A stretch of DNA of 64,000 nt from Flammeovirga kamogawensis (GTDB lineage Bacteria; Bacteroidota; Bacteroidia; Cytophagales; Flammeovirgaceae). Made by a program: the position numbers and the translations under genes. Positions 53,456 to 62,969 of this stretch are shown here, piece after piece. The stretch lies in NCBI RefSeq assembly GCF_018736065.1, contig NZ_CP076128.1, positions 3,263,501 through 3,327,500 on the forward strand. Direction: 5' to 3'. Within the stretch, counting starts at the first letter, position 1; each line of letters begins with the position of its first letter. Under the pieces are notes generated by a model. It made no database searches and was not told where the DNA came from. It saw only the letters and a program-made list of their open reading frames with translations.

Positions 53456-53487
53456 AGCTGATAGGACCTGATCCTTAAATATCAGCT
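53456..53487 (+). promoter_or_regulatory. Hairpin in the pnp leader
   Basis: AGCTGATA / TATCAGCT arms enclose GGA / TCC. It ends 37 bp before the pnp ATG. A second hairpin (AGTGATTT / AAATCACT) lies near 53383-53408. In E. coli a pnp leader hairpin mediates autocontrol; a parallel is possible here. Confidence 0.45.
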
Positions 53488-53524
53488 TTGTATGTAGAAA
53501 AGAATTAAACACAACACAATTACG

Positions 53525-55801
53525 ATGTTTGAAAACGTGATTAAGAAAACAGTTGCCCTTCCTGATGGTCGTGAGATCAGTTTAGAAACAGGGAAAATGG
53601 CAAGACAAGCAGACGGGTCGATCGTTTTGCGTATGGGAAATACAATGCTTTTAGCAACTGTCGTTTCTAACCCAGAAAAAAGAGAAGGTGCTGACTTTTT
53701 GCCACTTTCAGTAGATTATCAAGAAAAATTTGCATCTGCAGGTAAAATACCTGGTGGATTTTTAAAGCGTGAAGGACGTTTAAGTGACCGTGAGATCTTA
53801 ATCTCTCGTTTAGTTGACCGTGCTATCCGTCCATTATTCCCTTCAGATTATTATCATGATACACAAATCATGATTTCAATGATCTCTGCAGATCAAGAAG
53901 CATTACCAGATGCTTTAGTAGCTTTAGCAGCTTCTGCAGCATTATCAATTACAGACATTCCTTTTGATGGCCCTATCTCTGAAGTTAGAGTTATTAAGGA
54001 TGCTAACGGTGAATATATCGTTAACCCTACACCAACACAGATGGAAGGTTGTACTTTAGATCTAATGATCGGAGCAACAGCTGAAAACATCACAATGGTA
54101 GAAGGTGAAATGCAAGAAGTGGGTGAAGATGAAATGATCGAAGCTATTAAAGTAGGTCATGAAGCTATCAAAACTCAATGTGCAATTCAGGTAGAATTAA
54201 GAGAGGCAGTAGGCGTTACTGGATTCAGAGAATTTACAGGTGACGTAGAAGATGAAGCTTTAAAAGAAGAAGTTTTCACTGCCCTTTATGATAAATTATA
54301 TGCGGTTGCATCTCAAGGTATCAAAGGTAAAACTGAACGTAAGGCGGCTTTCACGGAAGTGAAGAAAGCTTACTTAGAAGCTTTACCTGAAGATGAGGAG
54401 ACTGCTGAAAAAATGCCTCTAATCAAACGTTATATTGCTAAATGTGAGAAAAAAGCTTCTCGTGATTTAGTATTAAATACGAAAAACCGTTTAGATGGTC
54501 GTGATTTAGAGCAAGTAAGACCAATCGTTCCTGAAGTAGATGTACTTCCTTCAGCACACGGTTCTGCATTATTTACTCGTGGTGAAACTCAATCATTAAC
54601 AACAGTTACGCTTGGTACTAAAATGGACGAGCAAATGTTGGATAGTGCTATGGGTTCTGGTACAAGTAAATTCATTCTTCACTACAATTTTCCAGGTTTC
54701 TCAACTGGTGAAGTAAGACCAAACAGAGGTCCTGGACGTAGAGAAGTAGGTCATGGTAACTTAGGGCATAGAGCTTTACAAAGAGTTCTTCCTCCAGAAA
54801 ATGAAAATCCTTACACAATCCGTATCGTTTCAGATATCTTAGAATCAAATGGTTCGTCATCAATGGCAACAGTTTGTGCAGGTTCATTAGCATTAATGGA
54901 TGCAGGTGTGAATATCACAAGTTCTGTATCAGGTATTGCTATGGGTATGATTTCTGAAAATGATCCTGAAACAGGTGAATTGAAATATGCTATCTTATCA
55001 GATATCTTGGGCGATGAAGATCACTTAGGTGATATGGACTTCAAAGTAACAGGTACTGAAAAAGGTATTACAGCATGTCAAATGGATATCAAAGTAGATG
55101 GTCTTCCATATGAGGTGTTAAAGCAAGCTTTAGAGCAAGCTAATAGAGGTAGAGCACATATCCGTGGTATCATGGATGAAGTGATTTCAACTTCTAGAGA
55201 TGACTTGAAACCTCATGCTCCACGTAGTTTCGTTATGATGATCGCTCAGGATATGATCGGTGCTGTAATCGGACCAGGTGGTAAAGTAATTCAAGAAATC
55301 CAAAAAGACACTGGTGCTACTATCGTAATTGAAGAAGTAGAAAACCAAGGTAAAGTAAGTTTCTTTGCTGTTGATAAAACTGCAATGGACGCTGCTGTTG
55401 GTCGTGTTAAATCAATTGTTGCTCAAGCAGAAGTAGGAGAAACTTATCCTGGTACTGTAAAATCAATTCAGCCATTTGGTGCTTTTGTTGAGTTTATGCC
55501 AGGTAAAGAAGGTTTACTTCATATCTCTGAAATCTCTTGGGAACGTACAGAAAGCATGGATGGTGTGCTTAATGTTGGTGATAAGCTAGATGTAAAGTTA
55601 TTGGAGATTGATCCAAAAACTGGAAAATTCAGATTATCGCGTAAAGCATTATTACCTATGCCTGAAGGTTTTACTCCTCCTCCTCCACGTGAGAGAAGAG
55701 AGCGTAATGACCGTGGTGGTGATAGAGGTGGTTACCGTGGTGGTGGCGATCGTAGAGATCGTGGCGACAGAGGTGACCGCGGAGGTTACAACAGAAGATA
55801 A
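53525..55801 (+). CDS. pnp: Polyribonucleotide nucleotidyltransferase (PNPase)
   Basis: 758 aa. Phosphorolytic 3' to 5' exoribonuclease. Two RNase PH domains (LLATVVSNPEKREGADFLPL; SGTSKFILHYNFPGFSTGEV, then RPNRGPGRREVGHG and MDAGVNITSSVSGIAMGM), a KH domain (GAVIGPGGKVIQEIQKDTGA) and an S1 domain (YPGTVKSIQPFGAFVEFMPG). The last 40 or so residues are an Arg/Gly/Asp-rich tail beginning RERRERNDRGGDRGGYRG, an RNA-binding extension. It follows rpsO and precedes rpoD. Confidence 0.97.
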   Translation: MFENVIKKTVALPDGREISLETGKMARQADGSIVLRMGNTMLLATVVSNPEKREGADFLPLSVDYQEKFASAGKIPGGFLKREGRLSDREILISRLVDRAIRPLFPSDYYHDTQIMISMISADQEALPDALVALAASAALSITDIPFDGPISEVRVIKDANGEYIVNPTPTQMEGCTLDLMIGATAENITMVEGEMQEVGEDEMIEAIKVGHEAIKTQCAIQVELREAVGVTGFREFTGDVEDEALKEEVFTALYDKLYAVASQGIKGKTERKAAFTEVKKAYLEALPEDEETAEKMPLIKRYIAKCEKKASRDLVLNTKNRLDGRDLEQVRPIVPEVDVLPSAHGSALFTRGETQSLTTVTLGTKMDEQMLDSAMGSGTSKFILHYNFPGFSTGEVRPNRGPGRREVGHGNLGHRALQRVLPPENENPYTIRIVSDILESNGSSSMATVCAGSLALMDAGVNITSSVSGIAMGMISENDPETGELKYAILSDILGDEDHLGDMDFKVTGTEKGITACQMDIKVDGLPYEVLKQALEQANRGRAHIRGIMDEVISTSRDDLKPHAPRSFVMMIAQDMIGAVIGPGGKVIQEIQKDTGATIVIEEVENQGKVSFFAVDKTAMDAAVGRVKSIVAQAEVGETYPGTVKSIQPFGAFVEFMPGKEGLLHISEISWERTESMDGVLNVGDKLDVKLLEIDPKTGKFRLSRKALLPMPEGFTPPPPRERRERNDRGGDRGGYRGGGDRRDRGDRGDRGGYNRR

Positions 55802-55807
55802 TTATCA

Positions 55808-55877
55808 AAAAAAGACAGTTTAGTAGAATCTTAAGAAATATTTTGAGGTTTTACTAAACTTTTTATGTCTTTTTTTA
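55808..55877 (+). terminator. Terminator of pnp
   Basis: GACAGTTTAGTA region pairs with TACTAAAC and a distal GTC, followed by TTTTTTT. Imperfect but long. Confidence 0.6.
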
Positions 55878-56015
55878 GTCAATTATGTAGGTGGTTTACT
55901 ATGTGCACGCTTTTTGCGGTTTATAATCACCTCGATATAAATGTTTTGTCGTCTAAATACGTTATATTATATATCGGTTTGATGATAAAATCTTAACAAT
56001 GGCAAAAAAGAACGG

Positions 56016-56879
56016 ATGAGACAACTCAAGATCAGTAAACAGATCACGAACAGGGAGTCACAATCGCTGGACAAATACTTACAAGAAATTGGTAAGGTTG
56101 ACCTGCTAACACCTGATGAAGAAGTAACTCTTGCAAAACAAATTCGTGAGGGCGATCAAATTGCGTTAGAGAAATTAACGAAAGCGAACTTGCGTTTTGT
56201 AGTTTCTGTAGCTAAGCAGTATCAAAATCAGGGACTTTCTTTAGGTGACTTGATTAACGAAGGTAACTTGGGTTTAATTAAAGCTGCCCAACGTTTCGAC
56301 GAAACTCGTGGTTTTAAGTTTATCTCTTATGCTGTATGGTGGATTAGACAATCTATCCTTCAAGCATTAGCAGAGCAATCACGTATTGTACGTTTACCAT
56401 TGAACAGAGTAGGTTCTTTGAATAAAATTTCAAAAACTTTCTCTGAATTGGAACAACGTTATGAACGTGAGCCATCTCCAGATGAATTGGCAGAAGTTTT
56501 AGATGTAACAACTAATGAAGTTGTTGACACTATGAAAATTTCTGGTCGTCATGTATCAATGGATGCTCCTTTCGTACAAGGTGAAGAAAATAACCTTTAC
56601 GACGTGTTAGAAAATGACATGGAGGAAAAGCCTGATACAGAATTGATGAATGATTCACTACGTAAAGAAGTACAACGTGCCCTTTCTACGTTAACAAAAC
56701 GTGAGGCAGATGTTATAACACTATACTTCGGATTGAACGGTGAGCACTCAATGACATTGGAAGAAATTGGAGAAAAATTCAATTTAACACGTGAACGTGT
56801 ACGTCAGATTAAAGAAAAAGCAATCCGTCGTCTTCGTCATACTTCAAGAAGTAAAGCATTGAAACCATATTTAGGTTAA
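56016..56879 (+). CDS. rpoD: Primary RNA polymerase sigma factor (RpoD/SigA)
   Basis: 287 aa, the short Bacteroidota form without region 1.1. Region 1.2 [19 protein letters not shown], region 2 [20 protein letters not shown] and [20 protein letters not shown], region 3 [17 protein letters not shown], region 4 [20 protein letters not shown]. It recognises the TAnnTTTG promoters. Start chosen at [11 protein letters not shown], the conserved N-terminus. A six-codon ORF (MAKKNG) ends at the TGA overlapping this ATG. A terminator follows. Confidence 0.96.
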   Translation: MRQLKISKQITNRESQSLDKYLQEIGKVDLLTPDEEVTLAKQIREGDQIALEKLTKANLRFVVSVAKQYQNQGLSLGDLINEGNLGLIKAAQRFDETRGFKFISYAVWWIRQSILQALAEQSRIVRLPLNRVGSLNKISKTFSELEQRYEREPSPDELAEVLDVTTNEVVDTMKISGRHVSMDAPFVQGEENNLYDVLENDMEEKPDTELMNDSLRKEVQRALSTLTKREADVITLYFGLNGEHSMTLEEIGEKFNLTRERVRQIKEKAIRRLRHTSRSKALKPYLG

Positions 56880-56907
56880 TCCTTTATATATTTCAACAAA
56901 AAAATAA

Positions 56908-56946
56908 AACAGCGCATCTTTAAAATGGAGATGTGCTGTTTTTTTA
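56908..56946 (+). terminator. Intrinsic terminator of rpoD
   Basis: AACAGCGCATCT / AGATGTGCTGTT stem with one G-T pair, followed by seven T. Confidence 0.9.
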
Positions 56947-57577
56947 TGTCTACTTTTTTGCTTCTTCATCAAGTAGTGAATGTTTAACAGGTGTTGAAAT
57001 GATTAAATACCCTGGTTGATACTTTTAAAATAAACCTAATAAATAACCTTTATCTACTAGTAAATTATTCTCTTTTCATTATTAACTCTAAAAATTCACC
57101 TTAAAACTAATGGTTTACAAAATCTAGTTTATTCTATAAGTTGAAATTAGTTAAATTATTGATATTCAATTATTTAAATTTGAAAAATGTACAGTTTTAT
57201 TCTTGTTTATTAGAAACATGTCTAGTTTTGATCGAGTGAGTTTTTATTTGAATGTTAAGATCTACTATGATATTTAATTATTCAGTTGCCAATTAAACCT
57301 ATTGATAAATAGAATTATAACTAGCAGTAACTGAGTTAAATGAAATGAATATTTAACTAAATAAAACTATGCATTACAGTAAATTATTACTTGATTATTA
57401 TCAGACATGACTTCATTTTTTTGCTATTGTTAGTAAACTTTTTTACTGCATAGTATAACAGCGTAAGGTGTTGTAAATGCCTTATGTAATTTTTTTATCC
57501 TATTTAATTTGAAATGAAAATGTCTTAATTATTCAATTTTTGAATTGATGATTAACACCTAAACTAATTTTTCTACT
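56947..57577. other. Gene-free AT-rich region upstream of the GH16 gene
   Basis: About 630 bp, very AT-rich. I see no ORF, RNA gene or clear repeat in it. The length suggests room for regulatory input to the polysaccharide hydrolase. Confidence 0.5.
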
Positions 57578-60500
57578 ATGTTTAATTTTAGATTATTAAT
57601 GTTTACAGTTTTAAGCTGTTTAACACTTAATACGTATGCCCAACATGATTGGGATGGTGTGGATATTCCTGCAACTCTTCCTGCTGGAATGAAATGGGAA
57701 CTAGACCCTGTATCAGACGGGTTTAATTATGAATCTTCTAGCTCTAATAGAGGTGAAGAGTTTGATAGCAGGTGGAATGAGTTGTATATCAATGGGTTCT
57801 CTGGCCCGTCAGCAACTTCTTACCATAAGGATCACGTTTGGAGTACAGGCGGAAACTTAGTGATTCATGCAGCAAAAGATAATCAGAATATTATTTATAC
57901 AGGCTGTATTTCTTCTAAAGCATCTTTTAGTTATCCAATGTTTATGGAGGCCAAAGTGAAACAACCTAGTTGTATGTTGGCAGCTAATATCTGGATGATT
58001 AGCCAGGACGAAACAGAAGAACTCGATATGTTAGAATCTTACCCCAACGTACAAGAAGATGGAGGATGGTTAGATCAAAGAATACATTTAAGTCACCATA
58101 CTTTTATTAGAGAACCTTTTCAAGATTACCAACCAAGAGATGAGCATGGTGTTAAAGGTACTTGGTACTGGGAGAAAGATAGAACTTCTTGGCACGATGA
58201 CTGGCTGAGAATTGGTGTTTATTGGATCAACCCTCATCATGTAGAATACTATATAAATGGAAAATGGGTAAGAACAATGAAAAGCCATGAGCATTCTTTT
58301 TTAAACGAAGAAGGAGAAGTAGAAACGTATTATACTGAATTTGACGCTTTAGATAAATTTGGATATACAGAAGAAACAGGTTTAAGCAAGCCACAGCATA
58401 TTATTATTAATATGGAGCAACAAGATTGGCTTACTGCATTGAATGTTTGGCCAACTGATGAAGATTTAGATGATGCTAACGGTAGAAATACGTACCTCGT
58501 AGATTGGGTAAGGTTGTATAATGTAATTCCAGAAACAGGTGTTGTACCAGTTGAAGAAGTGACTATTTCTGAAATAGAAATTGAACTTCAACCAGGAGAA
58601 ACATTCGACTTAGATCATATTATTTTACCAGTAAATGCAACAAAACAAGCTGTTTCTTGGACAACTAGTAACTCTATGATTGCCACTGTTAATGGAGAAG
58701 GAGTTGTTAGAGCGATTTCTAACGGTATTGTAACTGCAGATGTAATTACCCAAGACGGAAGCTTTGTGGCTAGTTGTAAAGTAGAAGTTGTTGGAGATGT
58801 AATTCCAAACCCTGTTGTAGATATTTCTCTACCTGTATCATCATTAGATATGACAGTGGGCGAAGATGTGATTTTAACGCCAACTTTTACACCAGTAAAT
58901 GCTACAGATCAAAGAGTACTGTGGGAATCAACAGATCCATCTGTTGCTTTTGTTGGGGCAAATGGATTGATAGCAGCATTAAAAGAAGGTACTGCAACAG
59001 TTTCTGTAGTATCTCAAGATGGTGGACAAACAGACCATGTGGCAGTAACAGTAATGGCACTAGAAATTGATACAGTTTTTGTAACTAGTGTTGCTGTTGA
59101 TCAAGAGGTTGTCACTATTTCTGAATCCGAAGAAATAAGCTTAAATGCAGTTGTTTTACCGTCAGATGCTACAAATAAAGCGGTTATATGGAGCTCAAGT
59201 GATGTAGGAATAGCATCGGTATCTTCTACTGGTAAAGTTATTGGAATAGCGGAAGGCGTTGTAATTATTACAGCTAGATCTATTGACGGAGGTTTTACAG
59301 CTACATCATCTGTTACAATAGAAGAATCAGTTTGCGTACCTTCTCCTGCAACAGTTAATATTACCTCTTCTATTGATAATGGATTAGTAGGAAGTTGTAT
59401 ACAAATAACAACAGAAACTTTAGGAGAGACTTGTGATGGAGCTGTAATTGACCAAGCTGTTACATTTACAAGTAGTAACCTTGATGTAGCAAGGGTTGAT
59501 AGTAATGGACAAGTTTGTTTTGAAGGTGAAGGTACTTCTATAATCTCTATTGAGAGTGTTAATGGAGGTGATGGGACAACGTTACTAGTAACAGGTTTAA
59601 ATGTAGATATACCATCGAATAATATTCTTATAGAAGCAGAAGATTTTATTACTACAGGAGGACCTTTTGATGGTTTTGAGGTGTATGATATTAACGGAGT
59701 AACAGCTATAAATTATAATCAAACAGGTGATTGGGCAGAGTATAATGTAACAGGAAATGGAAGTTACGAAATAGAATATTTTATTGGAACTGCTGTTACT
59801 GGAGCGGCCATAAAACTTTATGTTGATGGTAATGAAATTGGAATAGATGCTGTAGTAAATAATGGTGATTGGAATACATTTGTTGCATTAAAATCAAACC
59901 AAACCATCACTTTAAATGGTACACATACTATTAGAATAGAAGGAGCGGGTACAAATACTTGGCAGTGGAATATGGATTATTTTACATTAAGTACAATTAA
60001 TGTAGAAGAAGTTCCAGTTTCGAATGTAACACTTGATCAATCTGTAATATCCGTTAATATAGGGTCAAATTATACATTAAACGCAACAGTTTCTCCAAGT
60101 ACAGCAACAGATAAAACGGTAACTTGGTCTTCTAGTAATACAACTATTGCTACAGTTTCGAATGGTGTTATAAATGCTATAAGCGAAGGAGTAACTACAA
60201 TTTCTGTTTTAACAAACGATGGAGATTTTGTTGCAGAAGCAGTCGTTACAGTAATTGGAAATCAAGAAGTTTCTAATATAACTGTAGAAGCAGAGTTGTT
60301 TACAGTAACAGGAGGTGTAACTAATGATGCAGCTTGGGGCGGGCCAGGAAATGGAGTAAATGCTACGTCTACAAATATTAATTGGGTGAATACACAAGAT
60401 TGGGCAGAATACTCTGTAACTGTACCTACATCCGGTTTATATACAATTGAATATATAGTATCAACACCACAAGATAATGCACAAATTACATTAGAAATTG

Positions 60501-60949
60501 ATGGTCACTCAAACATTGTTGACATCCCTAATAATGGGGAATGGGATAGTTATTCGTCTATTGTTGGAGGAACAATAAATTTATCAGCAGGTATACATAC
60601 TTTAAGATTAACTGCTTCTGGTACAAACGAGTGGCAATGGAATTTGGATAAAGTAATATTCACTCCTGAATTATCTTCAGCAAGGGTGTTAAGTACTACA
60701 AATTTATTAGAAACGGAAGTGAAATTGTACCCTATCCCTGCTAATGATAATCTAAATATTGTAGGGTTACCTAATGGTAATTATGAAGTTTCGATCTTTA
60801 ATATTAGTGGATTGATAGTAGCATCAGAACAGGTAAAATCAACTACTACAAAAGCAGTTATTGATGTATCTACATTGGGTGCAGGTATTTATATTATTAA
60901 TATTATAGGTGAAGGAGTAACTATTAGAAGGAAAATTAGTATTAAATAA
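57578..60949 (+). CDS. Secreted GH16 hydrolase (agarase/porphyranase type) with Big_2, CBM6 and T9SS domains
   Basis: 1123 aa. The signal peptide ends near TYA (residue 21). A GH16 domain runs from about 25 to 320 with the catalytic signature EELDMLE (Glu148, Asp150, Glu153). Bacterial Ig-like (Big_2) repeats follow at about 323-407, 412-495, 500-584 and 586-675, then CBM6 at about 683-800, another Big_2 at about 810-890, a second CBM6 at about 897-1030 and a type IX sorting domain from about 1040. GH16 enzymes with such signatures cut red-algal galactans; CBM6 binds the chain ends. Both catalytic Glu are intact. The precise substrate is uncertain. No SusCD pair is nearby. Confidence 0.88.
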   Translation: MFNFRLLMFTVLSCLTLNTYAQHDWDGVDIPATLPAGMKWELDPVSDGFNYESSSSNRGEEFDSRWNELYINGFSGPSATSYHKDHVWSTGGNLVIHAAKDNQNIIYTGCISSKASFSYPMFMEAKVKQPSCMLAANIWMISQDETEELDMLESYPNVQEDGGWLDQRIHLSHHTFIREPFQDYQPRDEHGVKGTWYWEKDRTSWHDDWLRIGVYWINPHHVEYYINGKWVRTMKSHEHSFLNEEGEVETYYTEFDALDKFGYTEETGLSKPQHIIINMEQQDWLTALNVWPTDEDLDDANGRNTYLVDWVRLYNVIPETGVVPVEEVTISEIEIELQPGETFDLDHIILPVNATKQAVSWTTSNSMIATVNGEGVVRAISNGIVTADVITQDGSFVASCKVEVVGDVIPNPVVDISLPVSSLDMTVGEDVILTPTFTPVNATDQRVLWESTDPSVAFVGANGLIAALKEGTATVSVVSQDGGQTDHVAVTVMALEIDTVFVTSVAVDQEVVTISESEEISLNAVVLPSDATNKAVIWSSSDVGIASVSSTGKVIGIAEGVVIITARSIDGGFTATSSVTIEESVCVPSPATVNITSSIDNGLVGSCIQITTETLGETCDGAVIDQAVTFTSSNLDVARVDSNGQVCFEGEGTSIISIESVNGGDGTTLLVTGLNVDIPSNNILIEAEDFITTGGPFDGFEVYDINGVTAINYNQTGDWAEYNVTGNGSYEIEYFIGTAVTGAAIKLYVDGNEIGIDAVVNNGDWNTFVALKSNQTITLNGTHTIRIEGAGTNTWQWNMDYFTLSTINVEEVPVSNVTLDQSVISVNIGSNYTLNATVSPSTATDKTVTWSSSNTTIATVSNGVINAISEGVTTISVLTNDGDFVAEAVVTVIGNQEVSNITVEAELFTVTGGVTNDAAWGGPGNGVNATSTNINWVNTQDWAEYSVTVPTSGLYTIEYIVSTPQDNAQITLEIDGHSNIVDIPNNGEWDSYSSIVGGTINLSAGIHTLRLTASGTNEWQWNLDKVIFTPELSSARVLSTTNLLETEVKLYPIPANDNLNIVGLPNGNYEVSIFNISGLIVASEQVKSTTTKAVIDVSTLGAGIYIINIIGEGVTIRRKISIK

Positions 60950-61002
60950 ATTGATAAGAAAAACAGCTTAATTTAGCCAAAATCTTATTTCTAGTTAATC
61001 TA

Positions 61003-61042
61003 AAAAGTAGACTTGTATCGGAAGGTATAAGTCTACTTTTCC
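61003..61042 (+). terminator. Terminator of the GH16 gene
   Basis: AAAAGTAGACTT / AAGTCTACTTTT 12-bp arms, 54 bp after the stop. Confidence 0.85.
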
Positions 61043-61079
61043 TTATAATCTGATTTTTTACTTAAAGTGTAATCATAAA

Positions 61080-61112
61080 AAAAGAGATGAAAACATTTTG
61101 CCTTCATCTCTC
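61080..61112 (-). terminator. Terminator of the TPR protein gene
   Basis: On the minus strand AGAGATGAA / TTCATCTCT with a TTTTTTT tail, about 20 bp after the TPR gene stop. Confidence 0.85.
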
Positions 61113-61132
61113 TCCTATAAAAAACTAGTATT

Positions 61133-62767
61133 TTATCGAGCATTTATTTCATCAATACTATTGTAAATTTCTTTAACAATAGCACTTTCTTTATATCCAA
61201 TTCCTTCAAATAAATGGATAGCTCTACGGTAAGTTTTTAGAGCTTTAACTTGTTGCTCCTCTCCCATTCCTTTATATAAATCACCTAATTCTTTTATACA
61301 TGTAGCATGTTCAACAGTTAGAGCTCCATAATAGGCTTCTCTCACTTTAGCTACATTAATAAGAGTTTTTTCGGCTTTCTCTAAGCTATCTTGGGCAGTG
61401 TATAATTTTGATAAACTATACAAAGAATTGCCATAGTCAATATGTTGTTTACCAACACTTTTTTGTCTTGCAGTTAACCCTTTTTCTATAGTTTTTTCGG
61501 CCTCTTCAAATCGTTTATGCTCTATAAAGAAAAATGCTAAACTATCTAGAGATTTACCATATGTAGTATGTTCCGTAGATAAATATTTCTCGGTATCAGC
61601 AATAGCTTTTTTATACATTGCTTCTGCTTCAGTATTTTTCTTAAGAATACTATGTACTCTTGCAAGTGTAATAGAAGCTGCAATACCATCAGGAGAATTA
61701 GCTTTTCCTAATTCAGCATAAATTTCCATTGCTTTAACAGTATGTTCTTCTGCTAAAGGAATCTTGTTTTGCTCAATTTCCATTTCAGCAAGTTCAATAT
61801 AGGTAACAGCAGCTTGTAAACTATTATCAGAATAGGTAGCGATATTGGCTGCTAATTTCTTATTAATCATGTTGTAGCTATCCATTGGAGAATGTAATTT
61901 CTCATCAAAATGAATGGCTAACCTTTCAACCTCAGCAGTGTATTTTTTATTTTTAATGCCAAAAGCCGATTCTAATACTTCTACATATTTATAGTAAGCA
62001 GTAATCGCCTCTTGTCTTTTTCCAGCTTTTTCTAACAAACTAGCTTCTTGTAGGTATAGGTGAACATAACTTGATTTTGGAGCTGTTGTTTTCTCATAAG
62101 CACTTATACTTATACTTAATTGAATCGAAGCTTCATCAACTCGTTTTAATCCTAGGTATACTTCTGCCTGTTCTGCTAAAATTTTAGCCTGATCTGCGGT
62201 TCCTTTTAGGTTCTTTTCAGCTAAAGGTTCTAACTGTCTATACATGCCTTCTGCTTCTTTATACTTTCTGCCTTTTAGATAAAGTTGAGAATATTTGTGT
62301 AATGATAATGTGTACTCTTTAGAATCTTTACCTTCTGTTTTTTCTCTAGTATTTAATGTTTTTTGAAAATAAACATCAGCCTGAGCATAATTTTTCATGA
62401 TAACACTATTACTAGCGATAACTTCTTGAGTATCCCCCATCTTTTTAGAAACAGTATTACCTGATTTCTGCAAAAGTTTTTCGAGTGACATATAATAGAT
62501 ATTAGCATTACCTAAATCTTTTAACCCTTGGTAAGATTTAGCTAAGTATTCTATATCTAAAATATAGTCTGGGTGTGTGTCTCCAATTGTTTCTTTTCCT
62601 TGTAGTCTTGCTTTTTGAAAAAATTGAATTGCTTTGTTGAAATTTTGCTGATCGTATGCAGCTTTACCATCGGCAAAATACGTTGTAAAATTCTGTGCTC
62701 CACAATTAAAATTTATGGATAAAAATAGAATTATACTTGATAAGAGTAATTGATTGTATTTCGTCAT
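61133..62767 (-). CDS. Exported TPR protein
   Basis: About 544 aa from the ATG at 62765-62767, which gives a signal peptide (LLLSSIILFLSINFNCGAQ); an in-frame ATG 13 codons upstream is less suitable. The rest is a continuous TPR solenoid with 40-42-residue kinesin-light-chain-like spacing (TPR_12): FADGKAAYDQQNFNKAIQFF, AEAMYKKAIADTEKYLSTEH, AEKTIEKGLTARQKSVGKQH. No catalytic or DNA-binding domain. Likely a periplasmic scaffold; function unknown. Lone gene, divergent from the S46 peptidase. Confidence 0.8.
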   Translation of the reverse strand: MTKYNQLLLSSIILFLSINFNCGAQNFTTYFADGKAAYDQQNFNKAIQFFQKARLQGKETIGDTHPDYILDIEYLAKSYQGLKDLGNANIYYMSLEKLLQKSGNTVSKKMGDTQEVIASNSVIMKNYAQADVYFQKTLNTREKTEGKDSKEYTLSLHKYSQLYLKGRKYKEAEGMYRQLEPLAEKNLKGTADQAKILAEQAEVYLGLKRVDEASIQLSISISAYEKTTAPKSSYVHLYLQEASLLEKAGKRQEAITAYYKYVEVLESAFGIKNKKYTAEVERLAIHFDEKLHSPMDSYNMINKKLAANIATYSDNSLQAAVTYIELAEMEIEQNKIPLAEEHTVKAMEIYAELGKANSPDGIAASITLARVHSILKKNTEAEAMYKKAIADTEKYLSTEHTTYGKSLDSLAFFFIEHKRFEEAEKTIEKGLTARQKSVGKQHIDYGNSLYSLSKLYTAQDSLEKAEKTLINVAKVREAYYGALTVEHATCIKELGDLYKGMGEEQQVKALKTYRRAIHLFEGIGYKESAIVKEIYNSIDEINAR

Positions 62768-62969
62768 AACAAAGTATGTGCTTTTTGTTGGCACTTGATT
62801 TAGCATTTTAAGATGCTAATTGTGTATTATTTAGTTAATCTATCCTAATCGAGTAGAATAAATTTAGTATTAGTCAATGCAAATCTTGGACCTAATGTGA
62901 TAAGTGCTATGTTTTTGGTAGAATTGTATTAGAATTATAAGATTTATTTACTAACCATATACTAGTGAA

